In this document: positions 21,101 through 28,700 of the stretch, piece after piece | Numbering within the stretch: position 1 is the stretch's first letter | Layout of the letters: each line of letters opens with the position of its first letter | DNA from: Phymorhynchus buccinoides | Taxonomy: Eukaryota; Mollusca; Gastropoda; Neogastropoda; Raphitomidae | Length of the DNA stretch: 64,000 bases | Assembly (NCBI GenBank): GCA_017654935.2 | Contig: CM065704.1 | Coordinates: forward strand, 26,639,952-26,703,951 | Direction: 5' to 3' | Notes under the pieces: generated by a model | The model's input: the letters and a program-made list of their open reading frames with translations, nothing else | The model's database searches: none | Told to the model about the DNA's origin: nothing | Made by a program: the position numbers and the translations under genes

Positions 21101-23010
21101 GTTACTACTTTTCACATATGCAGCCAGGGATTATTCTTAGCACCGGTCATCAGTAAACATTTTGAAATGACCTATTGTTTTTGCAGGCAAGAGTCATAAT
21201 TATGACTTATTATTACGTTTACTTCGTAGTTTGTGTTTAGCAAATTTAATGATTTTCATCAAATGTGTGCGCTACAACTGATTCCATACTACCATAGTGA
21301 TCAGATTGACTTAGGTGAAACAATAGTCTGTACAAATAATTTATCATTGGGAAAATTTGTCATGGGAAAATTCATCATAAGAAAAAAGAGGGCTGTGAAG
21401 GACTGCTCTTGTGTCGGTAGGGCAGGTTGGGGCTGTGAAGGGCTGCTCTTGTGTTGGTAGGGCAGATGGGGTTAATGAAGGGCTGCTCTTGTGTTGGTAG
21501 GGCAGGTAAGGGTGGTGAAGGGCTGCTCTTGTATTGGTAGGGAAGGTGGGGCTGGTAAAGGGCTGCTCTTGTGTTGGTGGGGCTGGTGATGGGTTGCTCT
21601 TGTGTTAGTAGGGCAAGTGGGGCGCTGGTGAAGGGCTGCTCTTGTGTTGGTAGGGCAGGTGGGGGCTGGTGATGGGCTGCTCTTGTGTTAGTAGGGCAGG
21701 TGAAGGGCTGCTCTTGTTAGTATGGCAGGTTGGGCTGTGAAGGACTGCTCTTGTGCTGGTAGAGCAGGTGGGGTTAATGGTGAAGGGCTGCTCTTGTGTT
21801 GGTAGGGGAGGTGGTGCTGGTGATGGGTTCTTCTTGTAATTGTGTTAGTAGGGCAGGTTAGGCTGGTGAAGGGCTGCTCTTGTGTTGGTAGGACACGGTG
21901 GGTGGTGTAGGGCTGCTCTTATGTTGGTAGGGCAGGCTGGGCTAGTGTGTCTCTTGGTCCCATTGGCACTTTGTGTGTTTCCTCTTCAATCAAAAGCATT
22001 AAAACACAAGTCAACTGACGGATGCACACACGCCGCACACAGACAGGGACACTCCAGATTCCTCGGACAAATTTTCCTCTGACTTTCCTCGCTCGCAATT
22101 CCTCCGACTATTTTTCCGACCCTTTTTTTCCAACCTCTGGTGAATTTTATTCTGACGTTTTTCCCCGCCCTGATGAATTTTCCCATGGCGAGATTTCCCC
22201 TGGTGATATTTCCGGGATCCGGCTGTTCATTTGCGTATCACTCCATGGCTGACCTGGCTTCAGTGAAGGCTTCACTGGCTTCAGTTAACATAATTATGCA
22301 TGTTAATTTGACAGATGTCAAACTTGAGTGTTTGTGCTAAATTTTTATAAACAATAAAACATGTTCAGGTAAAATGATGGGATATTATATACAATACCAA
22401 ACAGGCTATTGAAACTGAAAAGTTCTGTGAAAGTCACAAGTCTCCAAATTCCTGAATAAAGTGAAAATACAATGAAACAACAATCACTTGGCCCAGGTGA
22501 TTGCTGTTTCATTGTATTTTCACGGCCCAAGTGATTGCTGTTTCATTGTATTTTCACTTTATTCAGGAATTTGGAGACGTGTCTTGGGAGTTGCCATGTT
22601 TGTCGGTGGGATGGATGACACGAATTCACATAGCACGCATCCTGTGTGCTATTACTAGTATTACTATATTAATGGTCTAAATGAAGACCGGTGAGCGCGG
22701 GGCAGGATAAACATCCCCAACTGGAAGAAGAAGAAGAGTCTCAGTTTCAAGATATAATTCACAATCTGATTCTCAGACCTCGACTTGCACTTCGCACTCG
22801 GCACTTGCAGTTGCAGCAGCCTGTAATCTTAGTTTCAATCATATCAAATTGCAAGAAAATACCCTGATTCATCTACGTACCGACTACCATTGTCTCATCT
22901 GGTAATTCTTCAATGAAACATTTCTTCTCTGTCTCTCCTATGTGGAAATACAGAGCAGAAGCTGTTAAAACAGTCGAGCAGAAGACGGCAGCAAGAAACG
23001 TCCACGCCAT
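2964..23010 (-). CDS. TMED9: p24-family cargo receptor, TMED4/TMED9 type, with duplicated exons
   Basis: p24 proteins are type I membrane proteins that cycle between ER and Golgi and help load cargo into COPII and COPI vesicles. Exons, in order on the minus strand: 22881-23010 (signal peptide), 20256-20371 or 17768-17883 (first half of the GOLD domain), 14063-14167 (second half), 11105-11251 (coiled coil), 6585-6734 or 2964-3113 (membrane anchor and tail). All sites are GT/AG and phases agree (1,0,0,0). The protein is 215 residues: signal peptide 1-19, GOLD-domain cysteines C31 and C103, coiled coil about 118-166, membrane span about 184-203, and a C-terminal FF-x-AKKLV with the dilysine (KKxx) signal. 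The [15 protein letters not shown] motif before the span is typical of the alpha (TMED4/9) subfamily. I cannot separate TMED4 from TMED9. Vertebrate members are somewhat longer at the N-terminus. The gene shares a 140-bp head-to-head promoter with COMMD3. Confidence 0.93.
3114..3450. repeat. degenerate tandem repeat abutting exon 5b acceptor
   Basis: A motif like CCACTTTCTACGCTGAAA recurs near 3124, 3197, 3268, 3346 and 3426, spaced 71-80 bp. Each is accompanied by a TTTGAAAA-type segment resembling the antisense of the TTTTCAG acceptor of the adjoining exon. The array starts directly at the acceptor of the distal terminal exon, so it may have grown from that junction as in the better preserved arrays at 9603-11104 and 20372-20590. 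Confidence 0.65.
3818..4170. mobile_element. TTAA-terminated MITE with inner hairpin
   Basis: Starts TTAACCCCTTGACTGCCA and ends with its exact complement, so it is an 18-bp perfect terminal inverted repeat including TTAA. Inside, 3890-3970 and 3971-4047 form a near-perfect hairpin (arms begin CAGGGACGGTATTCA). TTAA termini with CCC next to them are typical of piggyBac-type non-autonomous elements (family knowledge; not tested). Confidence 0.8.
4171..5425. other. no gene seen; purine-rich patch
   Basis: Intronic or downstream sequence depending on which TMED terminal exon is used. A G-rich stretch lies at 4366-4450 and a poly-T at 4891-4904. No exon or bounded repeat was recognised. Confidence 0.5.
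5426..6437. repeat. 57-bp minisatellite, 18 copies
   Basis: Units of 57 bp carrying TGGAACAGACAACTTAGCAA repeat from about 5447 to 6417 with few substitutions (TCATCGTCCCTTCCACGCAA or TCATTAACCCTTCCAAGCAA variants). Because 57 is divisible by 3, open frames of up to 318 codons run through it, but these are an artefact of the repeat. It begins about 150 bp downstream of the TMED proximal stop codon, so it would lie in the 3' untranslated region or flank of that isoform. Confidence 0.95.
6585..6734 (-). CDS. TMED9: TMED terminal exon, proximal copy (5a)
   Basis: Acceptor GTTTCAG, 49 codons and a TGA at 6585-6587. It reads [17 protein letters not shown], then the span [17 protein letters not shown], then [15 protein letters not shown]. 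This is closer to the canonical TMED4/9 C-terminus than the distal copy. Exon 4 ends in phase 0 and this exon starts in phase 0. Confidence 0.93.
   Translation of the reverse strand, partial: YREERFRQTSESTNQRVLWWSIAQTLILLLTGFWQMQHLKSFFQAKKLV
6870..7118. mobile_element. TTAA-terminated MITE, CCGCCA family, copy 1
   Basis: Begins TTAACCCTTTCATCGCCA and ends in GGCGTTGAAAGGGTTAA. One of seven copies in the window (also 11280, 14294, 19699, 30158, 43627, 49726), most of 230-260 bp, sharing TTAACCCTTTCACCGCCA ends and an inner GATTTAACACC-ATGTCACT-AAAGGCATC block. Confidence 0.85.
7142..7610. mobile_element. CAG-terminated DNA element with 6-bp target duplication (A)
   Basis: Terminal inverted repeats CAGGGCTGCCTACC (left) and GGTAGGCAGCCATG (right, one mismatch), flanked by the direct repeat CTTATT at 7136-7141 and 7611-7616. 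Internal copies of TTCCAGGGACA recur. No transposase frame. The structure resembles hAT-type elements with 6-bp duplications. Confidence 0.8.
8205..8480 (+). pseudogene. LINE reverse-transcriptase C-terminal fragment
   Basis: With one frame change the plus strand reads [38 protein letters not shown], then a lost core, then [16 protein letters not shown]. This is the usual C-terminal tail of Jockey/CR1-type reverse transcriptases, where the conserved pattern is RxFSxxGPxxWNxLP and FKxxLKTxLF. Frameshifted and truncated. Confidence 0.6.
8509..9177 (-). mobile_element. CAG-terminated DNA element with 6-bp target duplication (B)
   Basis: Perfect 14-bp terminal inverted repeats CAGACCTGCCTACT, flanked by the direct repeat GTACCT at 8503-8508 and 9178-9183. 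It carries the start of a protein gene on the minus strand (8553-8932) but no transposase core, so it is non-autonomous. GTAGC / GCTACGG motifs cluster just inside both ends. Confidence 0.88.
8553..8932 (-). pseudogene. transposon-borne zinc-finger N-terminal fragment
   Basis: From ATG at 8932 the frame reads [18 protein letters not shown], a Ser/Lys-rich leader, then [11 protein letters not shown]. After a one-base frame change near 8765 it continues [29 protein letters not shown], a C-x2-C...H-x5-H finger. Such a leader followed by a W-P motif and a finger is how many domesticated hAT-type proteins begin. The finger is followed by a stop; nothing of the catalytic region remains. The whole frame lies inside the element at 8509-9177. 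Confidence 0.6.
9603..11104 (-). repeat. minisatellite built from TMED exon 4 donor end, 12 copies
   Basis: Copies of CCTCTGGTAGTTCTG start near 9611, 9704, 9809, 9895, 10204, 10311, 10418, 10522, 10649, 10752, 10858 and 10994 before the genuine exon at 11105. Each unit of about 100-120 bp holds, on the minus strand, the last 12 codons of exon 4 ([12 protein letters not shown] or [12 protein letters not shown]), the following splice donor (GTGGGT, against GTGAGT in the real exon) and intron sequence with a variable poly-C tract. A GATTCAG stands immediately before the coding part in each unit. The array is interrupted by a MITE at 9969-10166. Confidence 0.95.
9969..10166. mobile_element. MITE inserted in the exon-4 array
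   Basis: It breaks a repeat unit after GCAGCAGCC. It shares CATGATTCA-GT-GAA, ACTCAAGTAGACCCAAT and CATGA-TTTCA blocks with the bounded element at 25841-26064, of which it is a diverged copy. Confidence 0.7.
11105..11251 (-). CDS. TMED9: TMED exon 4 (coiled coil)
   Basis: 147 nt, phase 0 at both ends, acceptor CTGCACAG and donor GTGAGT. It encodes [17 protein letters not shown], then the coiled-coil segment [20 protein letters not shown] and ends KEQNYQR. It closely follows the p24-alpha pattern. Its last 36 nt seeded the array on its downstream side. Confidence 0.95.
11280..11729. mobile_element. TTAA-terminated MITE, CCGCCA family, copy 2 (expanded)
   Basis: TTAACCATTTCAATGCCA at the left and GGCGGTGAAAGGGTTAA at the right. 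At 450 bp it is longer than its relatives because of extra sequence at about 11390-11590. Its left end lies only 28 bp upstream of the exon 4 acceptor in gene orientation. Confidence 0.8.
11765..12070 (+). repeat. dispersed repeat with (GAA)n end, copy 2
   Basis: Plus-orientation copy of the repeat also at 196-620. It starts near CCCCCAGTGGGGATACC, carries CTTCTGGAAGTTCTGTGCTT and GGTCCATTCTCCTGCC, and ends in GATGAAGAAGAAGAA. Confidence 0.75.
12294..12536. mobile_element. MITE with AGGCATCAGAAT ends, copy 1
   Basis: Left AGGCATCAGAATTGTC and right GACTATTCTGATGCCT are inverted copies. The interior repeats TCAGAGGATT. About 243 bp. A second copy at 48500-49197 carries another element inside it. 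Confidence 0.75.
12563..12706. mobile_element. degraded MITE of the CGGACTATAAGGCG family
   Basis: ACCATATTTTTCGGACTAT at the left, TTATAAGGTGCATGGGCCTC within, AATATGGTAC at the right. Worn copy of the family listed at 2731. Confidence 0.65.
12737..12975. repeat. ~33-bp pyrimidine-rich tandem repeat
   Basis: About seven or eight units of ATCTTCTTACCTCCC followed by TTTTTTGTTTCTTCTCTC, with small indels (a TTTTC variant in later units). The array is very uniform, so likely young. Confidence 0.92.
13487..14050. mobile_element. mariner/pogo-like MITE with TA duplication
   Basis: Terminal inverted repeats CAGACAAACCTCTATTTTA and its counterpart AAAATAGGGGTTTGTCTG, flanked by TA at both sides. 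Length 564 bp. The TA duplication and CAG start suit Tc1/mariner, pogo type (family knowledge). Its end is 12 bp from the splice donor of TMED exon 3. Confidence 0.82.
14063..14167 (-). CDS. TMED9: TMED exon 3 (GOLD domain, second half)
   Basis: 105 nt, 35 codons, phase 0 at both ends; acceptor TTGAACAG, donor GTGAGT. It encodes [18 protein letters not shown], then IICLNSNS with the second GOLD-domain cysteine, and ends AGQL. The [18 protein letters not shown] pattern is strongly conserved in the family. Confidence 0.95.
14294..14530. mobile_element. TTAA-terminated MITE, CCGCCA family, copy 3
   Basis: Left TTAACCTTTCACCACCA, right GGCGGCGAAAGGGTTCA (the last TTAA mutated to TTCA). Same interior blocks as the other copies. 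Confidence 0.8.
14702..14921. repeat. 44-bp tandem repeat, five identical units
   Basis: Units beginning GTTGACAATGAAGGCTAC start at 14702, 14746, 14790, 14834 and 14878. No substitutions were noticed between units, so the array is probably a very recent expansion. Confidence 0.97.
14922..16275. other. AT-rich intron, no feature recognised
   Basis: TMED intron between exons 3 and 2b. A (GT)n-type stretch is at 15703-15766. No exon, RNA gene or bounded repeat was seen. Confidence 0.5.
16455..16945. repeat. element with ~100-bp inverted repeats
   Basis: 16455-16570 (ACACGTCGAGATCACCAG, CTCACTTTGCTCTGGTTTCC, GGCGGAG) is inverted at 16845-16945 (CCGCCAAGGAGAAATCG, GGAAACCAGAGCAAAGTGAG, TGATCTTGACGTGT). 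The spacer is AT-rich with poly-A. It is fold-back in structure. Confidence 0.75.
17030..17225. repeat. two-copy direct duplication with TTAACCCCTTCCCTGCC start
   Basis: The segment CCCTGCCCCATGGTAGATAT to GGGATGCACCAT occurs at 17041 and again near 17143 with essentially no change. Its start resembles the ends of the TTAA element at 45475-45772, so it is probably one terminal piece of that family, duplicated in tandem. Confidence 0.8.
17369..17676. mobile_element. MITE of the CGGACTATAAGGCG family, with inner duplication
   Basis: Left ATACCGTATTTTACATACTA, right TAGTCCGTAAAGTACGGTA. The GCGCCTTATAATGTGACTGA block is present twice because about 110 bp inside it is duplicated. Confidence 0.8.
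17768..17883 (-). CDS. TMED9: TMED exon 2b (alternative)
   Basis: 116 nt, acceptor CTTTCAG, donor GTGAGT, phase 1 in and 0 out. It encodes (G)[16 protein letters not shown] then [19 protein letters not shown]. Same length and phases as exon 2a. If both were joined, exon 2b would be read in another frame and hit a TGA after 27 codons; skipping both also breaks the frame. This is the arrangement expected of mutually exclusive exons. Confidence 0.9.
17884..19698. other. AT-rich intron, no feature recognised
   Basis: Between exons 2a and 2b. Contains poly-A/T tracts (18770-18785) and a short C/A homopolymer pair at 18086-18102. Open frames here show no recognisable protein pattern. Confidence 0.5.
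19699..19947. mobile_element. TTAA-terminated MITE, CCGCCA family, copy 4 (inverted)
   Basis: TTAACCCTTTCACCGCCAGC at the left, TTTGGCGGTGAAAGGATTAA at the right. The interior runs in the opposite orientation to copies 1-3. Confidence 0.87.
20256..20371 (-). CDS. TMED9: TMED exon 2a (alternative)
   Basis: 116 nt, acceptor TGTTTTCAG, donor GTAAGG, phase 1 in and 0 out. It encodes (G)[16 protein letters not shown] then [19 protein letters not shown], which aligns with the GNYRTQ...GLGMFVEVKD segment of p24-alpha proteins. It differs from exon 2b at about half the positions in its first half and less in its second. Confidence 0.93.
20372..20590 (-). repeat. minisatellite built from TMED exon 2a acceptor end, 3 extra copies
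   Basis: Upstream of exon 2a in gene orientation, the acceptor TGTTTTCAG plus about 49 nt of coding sequence ([18 protein letters not shown]) is repeated with a period of 71-75 bp, with acceptor positions near 20446, 20518 and 20588. Coding is preserved in the repeats but none carries a donor. Four tandem copies of the 3' splice site result. Confidence 0.93.
20591..20990. repeat. degenerate continuation of the exon 2a acceptor array
   Basis: TGCCTGAAAACAGA-like motifs (antisense TTTTCAGG acceptors) recur near 20642, 20700, 20786, 20884, 20909 and 20980, at irregular 25-100 bp spacing. They are probably older, decayed units of the array next door. Confidence 0.5.
21380..21955. repeat. ~41-bp G/T-rich minisatellite
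   Basis: About 14 imperfect units of GGGCTGCTCTTGTGTTGGTA followed by GGGCAGGTGGGG-CTGGTGAA, with unit lengths of about 30-60 bp. It is in TMED intron 1. Confidence 0.9.
22442..22576. repeat. long hairpin, TMED intron 1
   Basis: CTCCAAATTCCTGAATAAAG to AATGAAACAACAATCACTTG pairs with the inverted copy ending at 22576. One arm section (GGTGATTGCTGTTTCATTGT) is doubled, so the right arm is longer than the left. Confidence 0.85.
22670..22733 (+). repeat. promoter-flanking inverted repeat, left arm
   Basis: TTAATGGTCTAAATGAAGAC to AACATCCCCAACTGGAAGAA; about 63 bp, inverted with a few mismatches at 23346-23407. The pair brackets both first exons and the shared promoter. Confidence 0.85.
22881..23010 (-). 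CDS. TMED9: TMED exon 1 (start and signal peptide)
   Basis: ATG at 23010, chosen because it begins a clean signal peptide ([19 protein letters not shown]) followed by the conserved [18 protein letters not shown]. An upstream in-frame ATG would add a hydrophilic leader before the signal. Donor GTACGT at 22880-22875, phase 1. Confidence 0.93.
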
Positions 23011-23150
23011 GTTGCCACAAGTATCGGAAGTATTCGGCGTTGCCACGTCATTGGTCAAAACTCAACAGGGGAGAGAACTCCGATTGAACAGGGGGGAGGG
23101 TACTCCAAAAATACATCACATGAGGGCGTGTGTAGATCTTTTCCAAAATT
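23011..23150. promoter_or_regulatory. bidirectional promoter between TMED and COMMD3
   Basis: 140 bp separate the two start codons. It holds CGGAAG (23025-23030, ETS-type core), ACGTCA (23045-23050, CRE half-site) and ATTGG (23050-23054, inverted CCAAT box). No TATA box is obvious. These are common elements of divergent housekeeping promoters. Transcription starts are not known. Confidence 0.75.
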
Positions 23151-23289
23151 ATGGAGGTTGCTACCAACGTGCAAGAAAATTTGTCTTTGGCTGGAGATAC
23201 AGCTCATATCCCTGATAAATGTTTTGACCAACTCGTAAAAAGGGCATGCCAGGGTGTTTTATCAGATGCAGATAAAAATGCAATTGCAG
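23151..23289 (+). CDS. COMMD3: COMMD3 exon 1
   Basis: Starts [15 protein letters not shown] and ends DADKNAIA plus one base; donor GTAGAC. The ATG is the first in frame and the N-terminus matches the start of COMMD3 in layout. Confidence 0.9.
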
Positions 23290-25760
23290 GTAGACTACTC
23301 TCTCTCTCTAAAATCACTAGTTTCAGTCTTTGGGTTTGAGTCTTGTTCTTCCAATTGGGGATGTTTATCCTGCCCCATGCTCACCGGTCTTCATTCAGAC
23401 CATTAATAGATTGTATAGGATGGTTATAAAATAAAATTAAAATATTTATATGGCTATATTCACAATTATGCCCCCAAGAACGATAATCTGTTGACCCAAA
23501 AAGCAGTCGGCTATGTTCTTTTCTGTTACAAATTATTGTTGGGGGAATAATTGAGAACATAGCCATTTATTTTTTGTCAAATCCTAATGAAATTTATGTT
23601 ATTAGAAAGAGCCCGAAAAGACCTTTAAATGATACCCTAACCCAAATTATCAAAATCAGTTGAAAATTCAGAAAGTTACGACGTTATAAAATGATGGCCT
23701 TTTTTTTACATGAGCTACATAAGAAAAATTTGATCAACTCGATTGTCAGTGTGAAGCGGCAAGAAGAAAAACAAAATGTCTCACATGGTCGGACTAGGCT
23801 AACACCTCTGATTAGATTAACCTCGCAAAGTACCTGATTATAAACTTACATGCACCAAATTTTGCACAATAGTACATGTAGCAAATTGGTTGAATCTATT
23901 ATGCTATTAATTTAATTAAAGTCTTATTTACCATTCAGTTCTATTCAACGGAGGACTCAAACCTAAAAATTGGAGCGCTTGACACTCGCGAACTTGCGTC
24001 CACTTGTAAACAAAAACCGGTCAAGCCTAACGGGACAAGTGTCCACTACACAAGAAAACTTGTTTCTGTCTGATCCGTCTGGTGTACCTCCGGCCGGCCG
24101 GCTGGCCGGCCGGCCGGCTGGCTATTCGTCCATTTTTTCTCAAAAACTATTCAGTCTATCATCTTCAAATTTGGTATACTAGTTTGCCAAGATGCAAGCT
24201 ATCCACTGATGTATTTAGTTTTACATTAAGGTCAAGGTCGCGCCAGTTACGGGGGTCAAACCCCAAAACACATAATCGCTAATATCTCGCGAAGTTTTGC
24301 ATGTATTTCAATGCAGGTTTTTTCACATTTCTTGATGAATGGTCTATAACACAGTTGTCATGAATATTTCTGTGGATAAGCCCGCTGTGCCCTAGGCCCT
24401 TTGTGTCACAGGCCCGATATGTCCCACTTGTTTCCGGCGGTCCATCCGTCCGTGCGTGCGTCCTGTTTTCAGTTCTCAATGGTCTCCCCGCTGTGTGTAC
24501 AGCCGACACATTCTGATTTCGGAGTAGCTCGGCGATGCTGCGAGGGGACTTTGCAGCCACCCGGCGTTGCACTTGTTTTATTTTTATTTTTTTATGTTAC
24601 TATTTTATTTTATTCTTTTGTTTCTCCGACTTCGGACCTCAACCAAAATAGTGCCATAAAAATCAAATTGTTGATTGTGGGCACTTAACCGGAAGAAGAA
24701 GAAGAAGAATAATAACCATCAGAAGGATGATGGTGGTTGTCACCTGCAAGGATAATTAAGAAGAATTGCGTGCAGAACATGGAGTGGTTGAAAAGGGTGA
24801 CTGCCTTGTGTCTTGAAGCAATGTAGAGGAAGAAAATAAAGAAGAGGTAGATCTGACCTGATGGAGTTGACATTGGGGAGCTTTCGAACTTTTGTTCTTC
24901 TTCAGCGGGTGACAGGCACTCACCCGCCTGTCACTTAGTGTTAGTGTCACCCGCTGAAGAACAAAATTTCGAAAGCTCCCCTATGTCAACTCCATGAGGT
25001 CATATCTACCTCTTCTTTATTTTCTTCCCCAATATGAACATGATTCGCTGTACACGTGTAGGCTAAATTAAATAGGTCTACACCCGTGGGGTCTAAGCTA
25101 AGGATCATTAATGATTAACCCTCTTTGTTTTTGCAGACATTTTGACAGTATGACTGTTTTTATTCTGTGAAACTGAAATGCCTGGTCATCAATTTCTGGA
25201 TTACGGTTTACTATATTACTTGATTGACTTCCCTTGATTTTGACTGTGAGTGTGACTATCGGCTGTTTTAGACAATTTTTAGCTATCCACCCCAAGTCCT
25301 CACCTTCCAATGTCAATGTATCGTTCTTTCTGTTTCAATTTTTATTTCATGAAAATAACTATAACCTAATCCGATTCCTAACCCTATCCCTTTCCCGAGC
25401 AAGGCAGAATGTGGCTTCTTAATGAGCAGATTGCGTTCATGTTGACGGTCTGCGAGTAGCCAGGCGTGTTCGCACACGGGACCTCGGTTTTTTAAAAGTC
25501 TCATCTGAAGGACGTTTCCCCCAACTGACGTCAGGTACCCATTTACACCTGGGTGGATCGAGTGAGGAAAATAGGTGTAAAGTGCCTTTCTCAAGGACAC
25601 ACCACTGCGACCGGAGCTGGATTCGAACCTGCACACTCGCAAACCTGATGGATTATGAGCTAGTATCTCTAACCAAGTGAGCCACAGCGGCTCTCTACAT
25701 TTAAAAAAAATATTATGTGTGTCTAGAGCTCTCTGTGTCTAACTATGTGTGTCACTGTCA

Positions 25761-25791
<31 letters not shown>

Positions 25792-28700
25792 ACATGTATG
25801 CACACACACACAGACACACACACTTACTCTCAGAGTATATGGCCTGCTACACTACATATGATTCACTGTCAATGTGATGCGATTGTGATGATGCAAGTCA
25901 TGATTCACGTGAAATAATTATGTCTAAAAATAGTACTACTTTTGCTCTATATGACTATATACTCAAGTAGACCCAATACATGAGTTTCACATGAATCGTA
26001 GCTCACATCATCACAATTGCATCACATTGACAGCAAATCATACATAGTGTAGCACTAGCAGGCCCTTAACAATAACACACACAGTCACACTCTCTCACTC
26101 ACATACAACACACACAGTACACACACACATGATTGTAAACAGTTTTGCAGCACTTGATTCATTTTCTCCCTATTGTGCGCAGATGACCCCATTTTCAAGC
26201 CTGTTGACAAAGCTATATTGAAAGCAGCGTACAACGGCTTGGTGACTCTGGTGCTGGAAGCAGCAAAGCATGATGTGGATGCAGATGGAATTACGTAAGG
26301 AAGTTCTCTTTGTTTCATTTCCATAAAGCTAGCTATAATTAGAGGTGGGGGGAAAAAAACCGGTTTGAACCGAAAAACCGGAGCTAAACTTTCGCTGTTC
26401 GAAAAACCGGTTCGAGTTGCTGTGAACCGGTTTTTTTAACTGCAAACTGAAAGTAAGTTTTTCTTAGAAGAACGCATTCTTTTTTAAGAACAACACTGAT
26501 TCTGACAGCGCAGATTGGGTGTTTGTAAACCAAGAGTAGCTGTTTCTAGTTTGTCGTGGTGTATGGCTTTGACTTTGACTTTGAGTGTTGAGTTGAGTGT
26601 GTGTGTGTCATAAGTCATACGTTTCTTTATTGTGTGTATGCGTGCGCGTGCGTGCGTGTGAATATTCTGACAAATAGATATGTGTTTGCATCTAGGTGAA
26701 ACTAGTGATGCGTTTACTGGTTAAAAAAACCGGTTCGGTAAAACCGGTTTGAAGAGGGGAAACCGGTTTTAAATCGGTTCAGACTTTTGAACTGGTTCTC
26801 AACTCTAGCTATAATATATGCATCAACATAACCAAGCATTTACATAGCAACTAGCAGTCAGCCAGCATCAATAAACTGCCTTTACGCAATCCGCGTGGTG
26901 TAGAGTGGCAAAGAGGTAACGCGTTCGCTTCGTGTCAAGTAAACCCGAGTTCGAACCTGGGTACAGGGGATTTTTTCCTCTCAGTTTGCACTAGGCCTTA
27001 CGGTCTGAACGTGGAGTCTTTTGGATGAGACGATAAACCGAGGTCCCGTGTGCCCATGCACTTAGCACACATTAAACCCAGTGGCAACGAAAAAGTTGTC
27101 ATTTGGTCAAAATTTACTCCCCCCCCCCCCCCCTTTTCCTCATCAGTCACACAAAAATCGCATGCCCCCAAAAAAAAAAACAATTGGGTGGCGCGCCTCT
27201 GGCTGCGACACGCTCTCCAGGTGGGAGCAACACGAATTTTACAGAGACGACTCTGTGACTATATAATATTTTTAATATAGTACCTAATACCTAAAAAATA
27301 AAAAAAATACCAATCTCTCCCCATCGCAGTTACACCAAGCTACTGGATTATACTCACATATATGAAAGAAGAACAACAACAACGCAGTATATTTGTTAAG
27401 TTAAAATTATAAAAAACATTCACGGCTACCACGTTCACTTATGATTGCATTTTCACTTGTTTCATAACAGGCCTGTTCTTGAAGAGTGCAAGTTCACCCC
27501 AGACAGAATACAAGGCTTCAACAACATCTTTATGGTGAGTATGCTTTGTGTATGTTGGCTGGGGATAGCAAGGACACCAGAATCACTCACTCACTCCACC
27601 CTTGACCGGCTTGGTCGTCGGGGTGCCATGCTGGATTGGGTGGTCAGCCTCCGCCACTGGTCACGATCCTCTGCCAGGCGTATGAGGGTGTTGGTGTTGC
27701 GGTTGGTCCAGCTTTTGATGTTGTCCAGCCAGGACTTTCTTTGTCTGCCGTGCCGGCGTTTTCCTTGGATGGTGCCCTGGAGAATCGTTTTGGCCAGAGT
27801 GTTGTGACGTGTCACATGACCGTAACACTGCAAACCAAACAATCTATGCATACCTCCTGACTCCATGGATGAAACTATCCATCAGGAAGAGCAAGAATGT
27901 TGATTTTGGCATTCAGGAAGTCCTGAAATTGCATGGTTGAGAATACCTTAATGACAAGCAATTCCACTGGAATGACGGGAAAAAAAAAGTAGTTTGAAAA
28001 AGTAAAGAAATGCTTTAACAGAGTTGCAACTAGAGGGCGCGATTGCGGGATTCGCGCATTAAAAAAAAAAATCCCGCAAATAAAAAAAAGCTTCGCGAGA
28101 ACGCGCGCGCAAAAAAGAAACCATCCCCGCACTTTTAAAACTGATGCGCGCGATCATTACGATCAAGCTAGTCACCCTTGGCAGGGCCTCTCATTCTCCC
28201 AACAGCGTGCACATAACAAGCAATTTCATTGGACAGTAGGTAGTTGTATACTATGATCGACCAATGAAAGCGTGTTTAATGTAATTTAACGAGCGGGCTT
28301 CCGGTCTCAGCACTGGGTGCAGAAAAATGGCGACCAAACGCAAAAGCGGGACTTTGTTCAACTTCGCGTTCCAAAAAACACGATCGTCCCCACCACCTAG
28401 TCCTTCGACAAGCAGGACTTCAGAAGATGAAGAGATTGGCGATGAAGAAGCCAGCTTTGAACATGCAAGTGAGTCAGACTGTAAGAGTGACCCAAAATCG
28501 AGTGCTGATAAATCGAAAAAGGGAACAAAGTTCCAAGACGACTGGAAATAATTTAATTATGTCAGTGTGTGTGTGTGTGTGTGTGTCACTAAGTTTAAAT
28601 GTTATTGTGCTTTTTTCTCCCATCCACACCCCCCCCCCCTTTTTTTCCCCAAGTCCCCCCTTTTTTCAAGGTGAGGGGGGGCTTGCCCCCACTTTGTTGA

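Noticed and set aside
26898..26970. Genuine tRNA gene
   Set aside because: A and B box sequences are present, but the acceptor and anticodon stems do not pair well and the sequence continues into a SINE body with three other copies.
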